Source of the DNA: Pseudanabaena yagii GIHE-NHR1
GTDB taxonomy: Bacteria; Cyanobacteriota; Cyanobacteriia; Pseudanabaenales; Pseudanabaenaceae
Direction: 5' to 3'
NCBI RefSeq assembly: GCF_012863495.1
Contig: NZ_JAAVJL010000001.1
Coordinates: 1,736,001-1,800,000 of the forward strand
DNA: 64,000 bases
In this document: piece after piece, positions 59,799-64,000 of the stretch
Layout: the number at the start of each line of letters is the position of its first letter
Position numbering within the stretch: position 1 is the first letter of the stretch
The notes under the pieces: generated by a model
What the model was told of the DNA's origin: nothing
The model's database searches: none
The model's input: the letters and a program-made list of their open reading frames with translations, nothing else
Program-made: the position numbers and the translations under genes

Positions 59799-59832
59799 TT
59801 TGGGTTTGAGCGCTGAGCGCTGTAATTTGGGA

Positions 59833-60450
59833 TCAGTTTTGGCTGGATTTGTACCACGTACCCACTACAATCAGTACCGCTAGCCCCATGCTACTAGCCA
59901 ATAAAGGTAACACATCATGACTAGTTCCCATTTGTACCCCTGTACTCCCCAAAAACACAAAGGGAGCAATTCCCAATGGCGTACCCAGTAAAGTCCCGAG
60001 TAAATAATCGCGACGCTTGATTGGACTCAATCCTGCGGCAAAACTCACCACTCCATAGGGAATGATCGGCAATAGTCTTGCTGCAAAGGAGTAGGCAATA
60101 CCACCAGCCACAAGATTTTGGCTAATCTTTGCCCAACGCTCATCATCGGCGCTAAACTTCAGCGATCGCGCCAATATAAAACCCAGTAATGCTGAAAGTA
60201 AGGCTCCTAGGGATGTCAGTAATAGTCCTTCGACATTGCCATAGAGTGCTCCACCTGCGATATTAAAAGCGGTCACAGGCAAAATCAGTAAAGTGGCGAT
60301 CGCATAGGCAATCACAAAAATGACATAGCCCCAAATCCCCGCATCTTGGACAATATCTTGAATCTGGTTCAGTCCATCAATATGGGTAAAGGTAATCCAG
60401 CCACTAACTACAGTCAGAGCAAAGATACCAATCAGCAGTTTTTTATTCAC
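59833..60450 (-). CDS. TVP38/TMEM64 (VTT domain, DedA-like) membrane protein
   Basis: 205 residues from GTG at 60450, which overlaps the acyltransferase stop by 8 bases; the track-like longer start would intrude far into that gene. VTT features: GYVIFVIAYAIATLLILPVT, FNIAGGALYGNVEGLLLTSL, GALLSALLGFILAR, RLLPIIPYGVVSFAAGL and the GTPLGIAPFVFLGS end. Likely lipid scrambling or envelope function; specific role unknown. Confidence 0.88.
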   Translation of the reverse strand: MNKKLLIGIFALTVVSGWITFTHIDGLNQIQDIVQDAGIWGYVIFVIAYAIATLLILPVTAFNIAGGALYGNVEGLLLTSLGALLSALLGFILARSLKFSADDERWAKISQNLVAGGIAYSFAARLLPIIPYGVVSFAAGLSPIKRRDYLLGTLLGTPLGIAPFVFLGSTGVQMGTSHDVLPLLASSMGLAVLIVVGTWYKSSQN

Positions 60451-61663
60451 GTTGGTTCGCCTGCAAAAAGTTAAGTTTCTGACGTAAAAAAGGACGTTCC
60501 CAAAATAGAGTGAGCAAGGTCGCAATCACAATTGCTAAGCCCATAGTAAAGATCGTAAAGGCTACTTGCCACTGCGGATCATCATGCGGATCAGGCGTTA
60601 TTGGCTCAGGGAAACGGGCATTAAATAATTTTGCCGCAATAAACTGATGCCAGATGTATAGGTTATAAGAAATCAACGAGAAAAATGCTAAAAAGCGATT
60701 ATTCAAAATCTTTTGCATCCAAGGATTAGCAAAATGTCCTCCGATCGCCGCAAGCATTAGCGATATGCCGATCAGCGATCGATAGCGGGCTTGCCACAGG
60801 ATCATGCCATCATGCATCTTTGCCATTGTACCCACATCTCTGATCAGCAAAACAAAGACCGTCAAGCCTAAAAGCATAATTATCGAAAAGAATGGCATAT
60901 AACGCTTGATATTTTCGTAATTACGTAGCCACACCAAAATATAGGCAGTTAACATTCCCGCCGCAAATAAATCTAAAAAAGCAGGCAACTGGCTGAGGTA
61001 TGGGGTTAACATTCCGCTACCATGTTGCGTTGTCACAATATATTGACGATAGGCGATCGTAATACCTGTCATCAAGCCCGTAATCAGTAGAGGTCTAGCA
61101 CGAAAAAATTTTGCAATTACAGGAAAGATCAGATAAAACTGTACCTCCACGGCTAAAGACCAAAATACTCCATTAATCGAGTAATGGGTTTCAGGGAAAA
61201 GATTGTGGATAAAGAGGAAATGAGAGATTAAATGCCAAGACAATTGCTCTTTAGGAAATTCCCACTCAAACAAGACCAGAACTAACAGGATTGCCAACAA
61301 ATAGGACGGCAAAATTTTTAAGGCTCGTTTACGTGCATAGTCTTGCCATGAAGCCAAAGGATACTGCTCGAAGCAATGGCGCGCATGGGGATAAAAGAGA
61401 CAGAATCCACTGATAAAAAAGAAGGCTTCAACTCCCAGAAATCCAAAGCGGGCGATAAAGTTTATATATACAGGACTATTCAATACTGTTGTAAAGTCCA
61501 GCCAAGATAGTTGCCAAACATGAAAAATAAATACTAGTAGAATGGCAATTCCCCGTAAACCATCCATTACCGCAACATGAGATTTCTCATTATTCTCCTC
61601 TAACCCAATTCCCCTATTAAATATATTTTTTGAGAGAAATAGAAACCTTTGTAATGTGATCAT
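60443..61663 (-). CDS. acyltransferase family 3 membrane protein (OafA-like)
   Basis: 406 residues, about ten helices. The start AVMDGLRGIAILLVFIFHVW holds the RG..A..H motif with the catalytic histidine; FFISGFCLFYPHARHCF and VNGVFWSLAVEVQFYLIFPV-type segments follow (here INGVFWSLAVEVQFYLIFPV). Such enzymes O-acetylate surface sugars. Near a polysaccharide/glycosyltransferase group, consistent with decoration of a cell-surface glycan. Coupled to the TVP38 gene. Confidence 0.92.
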   Translation of the reverse strand: MITLQRFLFLSKNIFNRGIGLEENNEKSHVAVMDGLRGIAILLVFIFHVWQLSWLDFTTVLNSPVYINFIARFGFLGVEAFFFISGFCLFYPHARHCFEQYPLASWQDYARKRALKILPSYLLAILLVLVLFEWEFPKEQLSWHLISHFLFIHNLFPETHYSINGVFWSLAVEVQFYLIFPVIAKFFRARPLLITGLMTGITIAYRQYIVTTQHGSGMLTPYLSQLPAFLDLFAAGMLTAYILVWLRNYENIKRYMPFFSIIMLLGLTVFVLLIRDVGTMAKMHDGMILWQARYRSLIGISLMLAAIGGHFANPWMQKILNNRFLAFFSLISYNLYIWHQFIAAKLFNARFPEPITPDPHDDPQWQVAFTIFTMGLAIVIATLLTLFWERPFLRQKLNFLQANQRE

Positions 61664-61702
61664 TATTTACATTCTTATTACATTTCTAATTACATTTTTA
61701 GT

Positions 61703-62593
61703 TCACTCAACTTTACGAAGAATAACAAATATACTTCCAGTATCAGCATACCAATTCAGATTGTCCAAACCAAATAATTTAACAATCAGACTAAATAATC
61801 TTGCCAGATTATAAAATCCATAATGCTCTAGTCTATCGACAATAAAGGGTATATTTGAGTATTGACCAGATCTTTTCATCACTTCTACCCGTAGCCCATG
61901 ATCTTGTGCCAGTCGTTTTAATGTTGAAGGAGAAAAGTAATATAAGTGTTCCACAGGCTTAAACTGAAACCATCGTCTTCTAAAAATTCTATATTGGAGA
62001 CTCTCGATATTAGGTGTGGAAATTGCAAGAATACCTTGATCTGAAAGTAAACTACTAATTTTCGCAAAATCCTTCTGTAACTCAGGCAAATGTTCAATTA
62101 CATCAAACATCGTGATCAGATCGTATTGATGTGCGGCAGTGAAATATTCTAGAGGTTCATTACTGATGGTATATCCCTTCTGAATAAGCAAATCATACAT
62201 ACGATGCTCCAGTTCTATTCCCTCGACCTGCCATTGATGTTCTTGTAAAACATCAAGAAAATATCCTGCGGCACAACCAATATCTAGAGCGATTCCTTTA
62301 TTTATGCAGTATGGATCAAGATCTCTATACCATTTCTCAAAGGTTTTAATTCTTAAATTAGCAATACTTTCATAGTCATTATATCCATCTTGTTTACGAT
62401 GAAAATATTCATGACGATAAATATCAAAGAGATAGTTATTACTAATTCTAGGATTAACAAATGACATGCTACATGCCGAGCATCTCACAATATCAAAACC
62501 CTGTATCGAATATAGTTTTTTATAATTTGCTCCACCACATATGGGACATGGATATTTATGGAGTTTAAACTTAGAAATATCAAGTTTAGACAT
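61703..62593 (-). CDS. class I SAM-dependent methyltransferase with zinc-binding N-terminus
   Basis: 296 residues. The N-terminal CPICGGANYKK ... VRCSACSMSFV has two CxxC pairs that probably bind zinc, common in methyltransferases of sugar clusters. Then ALDIGCAAGYFLDVLQ (SAM loop), LITMFDVIEHLPELQKDF and LAISTPNIESLQYRIF. Likely methylates a sugar or lipid-linked intermediate; substrate unknown. Confidence 0.88.
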   Translation of the reverse strand: MSKLDISKFKLHKYPCPICGGANYKKLYSIQGFDIVRCSACSMSFVNPRISNNYLFDIYRHEYFHRKQDGYNDYESIANLRIKTFEKWYRDLDPYCINKGIALDIGCAAGYFLDVLQEHQWQVEGIELEHRMYDLLIQKGYTISNEPLEYFTAAHQYDLITMFDVIEHLPELQKDFAKISSLLSDQGILAISTPNIESLQYRIFRRRWFQFKPVEHLYYFSPSTLKRLAQDHGLRVEVMKRSGQYSNIPFIVDRLEHYGFYNLARLFSLIVKLFGLDNLNWYADTGSIFVILRKVE

Positions 62594-62618
62594 AAGAAAT
62601 TTTATAGCGCTTTAAACT

Positions 62619-64000
62619 TTAAGATTGAGCGCCAAATAGTTCGGGATTTAGGAATAGAACTGCACCAAACATATTAAACCAAAGGGAAATTAGGATGCAG
62701 GTGAGTGGAAGTAAGTGGGTAGGATTAACCCTAGATTTCAGCAATAGAAAAGAGGCAAATGGAAAGAAATCTAAAAAGTAACGATAGCCAAATTGCTGCC
62801 AACCAGTTGAACAATGCGTGAATATAGGTACTGCAATAATTGCCATACATAACCAAGCAAAATTTTTCCAAGAATCACTTCTATTTTTATCCCTCAGAAT
62901 ATAGATGAATAAAGGACTAATTGCCAAAATACCATTACCCATATCATCAATCTTGAAAAAAGGAAATTGAGTAACTAGTTTGGGGATAGCAATAATGCCG
63001 TGGTATATATTTGGGAAAATATAGATTAAATTACGGAATCCATACTTCTGAATATTTTCCTTGAAAAAATCTGCATAGAGAAGTTCTTCATACTTAATCG
63101 AAAATGGACTGCCAAAACGCACCCAGTTCCACCAAGCTACAAAAATAATAAACATAACGGCTGGGACACATAAGGCAACTAGTGCTTTAATATTCCCTGC
63201 ATAACGACTAAACCAAGCTTTGAGAATAAAGGCTGGAAAAATTACTGCTAAATGAAATCGCCCAATTGAAGCGATCGCTAGTAAAGTAATGGCAAATATA
63301 TCTTGTTTTAATCCTTGAGCATAATAAAGAGTAATCCAAGCTAAAGAAAGAAATAAACAACTACCCAATACAGCATTGAACCAAGATGAAGCTATTACTG
63401 CACAAGGGAAAATCATGGTTCCTAATGTTAAAAAGATAAATAGTAGTCTACGTTGACTATTTTTTTGTGATGATGCAAATTTTTCCACATAGATAAACTG
63501 AACAATAATTAGAAGAAAATACAAAACTAGAGAAAAGACTGTTTCTGTAAATCTTCCACCAAAAAAATGGACAAATGGTAACATCAAAAAGCCATTTAAG
63601 GGTGGGATTGCTAGAAATAGCTTGCCATCAAATGGAATTAGATCGAGAGTCCAAGTTACATCAAGATTAGTTCTACCTTGTAACAAGGCTTCAGCTTGCA
63701 TATAGAACATTGCACCACTTCTTCCATCTAAATTGCCACTTATGGAATAAGAAACTAGGAATGTGATGGTTGCACAAAAACTAATTATTGCTAATCCATG
63801 CCAAAATTTGTAATTTGAGATATAGCTGAGGATATAATCTTTAGATTTTTGAAATAGTTTATATGTATTGACAAGAGCTATAACGATGGATATGAAAATG
63901 GTAGAAACAACTAAAACAATATATCCAAGTAATCTTAGGATTATATTTTCATAAATTAGTGTTTTTATCTCATTGATTTTTTCTAGTGTGTGATTAATCC
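62619..64000 (-). CDS. multi-pass membrane protein, GT-C glycosyltransferase-like, partial (N-terminus outside window)
   Basis: The frame stays open from the right edge to a stop at 62619 (460 codons); an internal ATG at 63710 is unlikely to be the true start because coding continues upstream (LLGYIVLVVSTIFISIVIAL, KFWHGLAIISFCATITFLVS). At least ten hydrophobic helices; DGRSGAMFYMQAEALLQG and DLIPFDGKLFLAIPPLNGFL resemble the first lumenal loop of GT-C enzymes (PMT/ArnT-like). The acceptor is unknown. It lies 25 bases before the methyltransferase gene, probably in one operon. Confidence 0.8.
   Translation of the reverse strand, partial: INHTLEKINEIKTLIYENIILRLLGYIVLVVSTIFISIVIALVNTYKLFQKSKDYILSYISNYKFWHGLAIISFCATITFLVSYSISGNLDGRSGAMFYMQAEALLQGRTNLDVTWTLDLIPFDGKLFLAIPPLNGFLMLPFVHFFGGRFTETVFSLVLYFLLIIVQFIYVEKFASSQKNSQRRLLFIFLTLGTMIFPCAVIASSWFNAVLGSCLFLSLAWITLYYAQGLKQDIFAITLLAIASIGRFHLAVIFPAFILKAWFSRYAGNIKALVALCVPAVMFIIFVAWWNWVRFGSPFSIKYEELLYADFFKENIQKYGFRNLIYIFPNIYHGIIAIPKLVTQFPFFKIDDMGNGILAISPLFIYILRDKNRSDSWKNFAWLCMAIIAVPIFTHCSTGWQQFGYRYFLDFFPFASFLLLKSRVNPTHLLPLTCILISLWFNMFGAVLFLNPELFGAQS

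Noticed and set aside
62619-63710. Treating the ATG at 63710 as the gene start
   Set aside because: The frame continues upstream without stops to the window edge and encodes further membrane helices, so the gene is partial.
1-64000. tRNA, rRNA or CRISPR loci
   Set aside because: I looked at the larger intergenic regions and saw no convincing cloverleaf, rRNA stretch or repeat-spacer array; a dedicated covariance search could still find a small RNA.

Overview
The window is a stretch of cyanobacterial chromosome. The octamer GCGATCGC (HIP1) is scattered throughout, the G+C content is moderate, and the marker genes fit a filamentous, non-heterocystous lineage: split-subunit proton transhydrogenase (pntAA/pntAB/pntB), fused PutA, a three-domain ribosomal protein S1, XisH/XisI proteins and a hormogonium-polysaccharide (hps) pseudopilin locus. 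A Pseudanabaena-like organism is my guess; no rRNA, tRNA or CRISPR array is visible to confirm it.

Region 1 (1-36700) alternates housekeeping genes (glmM, clpP, sufE, an iron-type alcohol dehydrogenase, putA, mraY, rsmB, rpsA, a STAS protein, mrp) with dense accessory DNA. The accessory part holds nine toxin-antitoxin (TA) modules or remnants: two mazEF, a MazF with a VapB-like partner, two vapBC, a DUF1778/GNAT pair, a higBA pair split by an IS4-type element, parDE, and a decayed hicBA. There is also an ATPase/TOPRIM-like pair, two CHAT (caspase-like) proteins, two XisI proteins, one XisH and a large AAA/WD40 protein. Several TA modules sit between direct duplications of neighbouring genes: the putA tail plus DUF29 head around the GNAT pair, further DUF29 heads around higBA, an mrp tail beyond hicBA, a 223-bp non-coding repeat around parDE, and a 43-bp separator between the mazEF and vapBC units. 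This looks like a region built by repeated module insertion.

The best candidate for an undescribed system is a tight four-gene minus-strand operon at 23718-29767: CHAT-ATPase, XisH (nuclease fold), XisI, and an AAA ATPase with a transmembrane segment and 15 WD40 repeats. A second CHAT protein (TPR type) heads another minus-strand convoy that also ends in XisI (15241 to 11392).

Region 2 (36700-39100) is a low-GC scar: dead hicBA, a displaced mrp tail, AT-rich DNA, a fucosyltransferase-like gene and possible ORF remnants. Region 3 (39105-43854) has pntAA-pntAB-pntB, a chain of hairpins, an ABC-2 permease and a winged-helix-like protein. Region 4 (43894-56078, minus strand) is an hps-type locus: a 2856-residue HpsA-like protein followed by four pseudopilins. 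Region 5 (56282-64000) carries membrane and cytosolic glycosyltransferases, an acyltransferase, a methyltransferase and a TVP38 protein, consistent with making or modifying a surface polysaccharide that the pilus-like hps apparatus may help export. A partial PAS sensor gene and a partial membrane glycosyltransferase run off the left and right edges.
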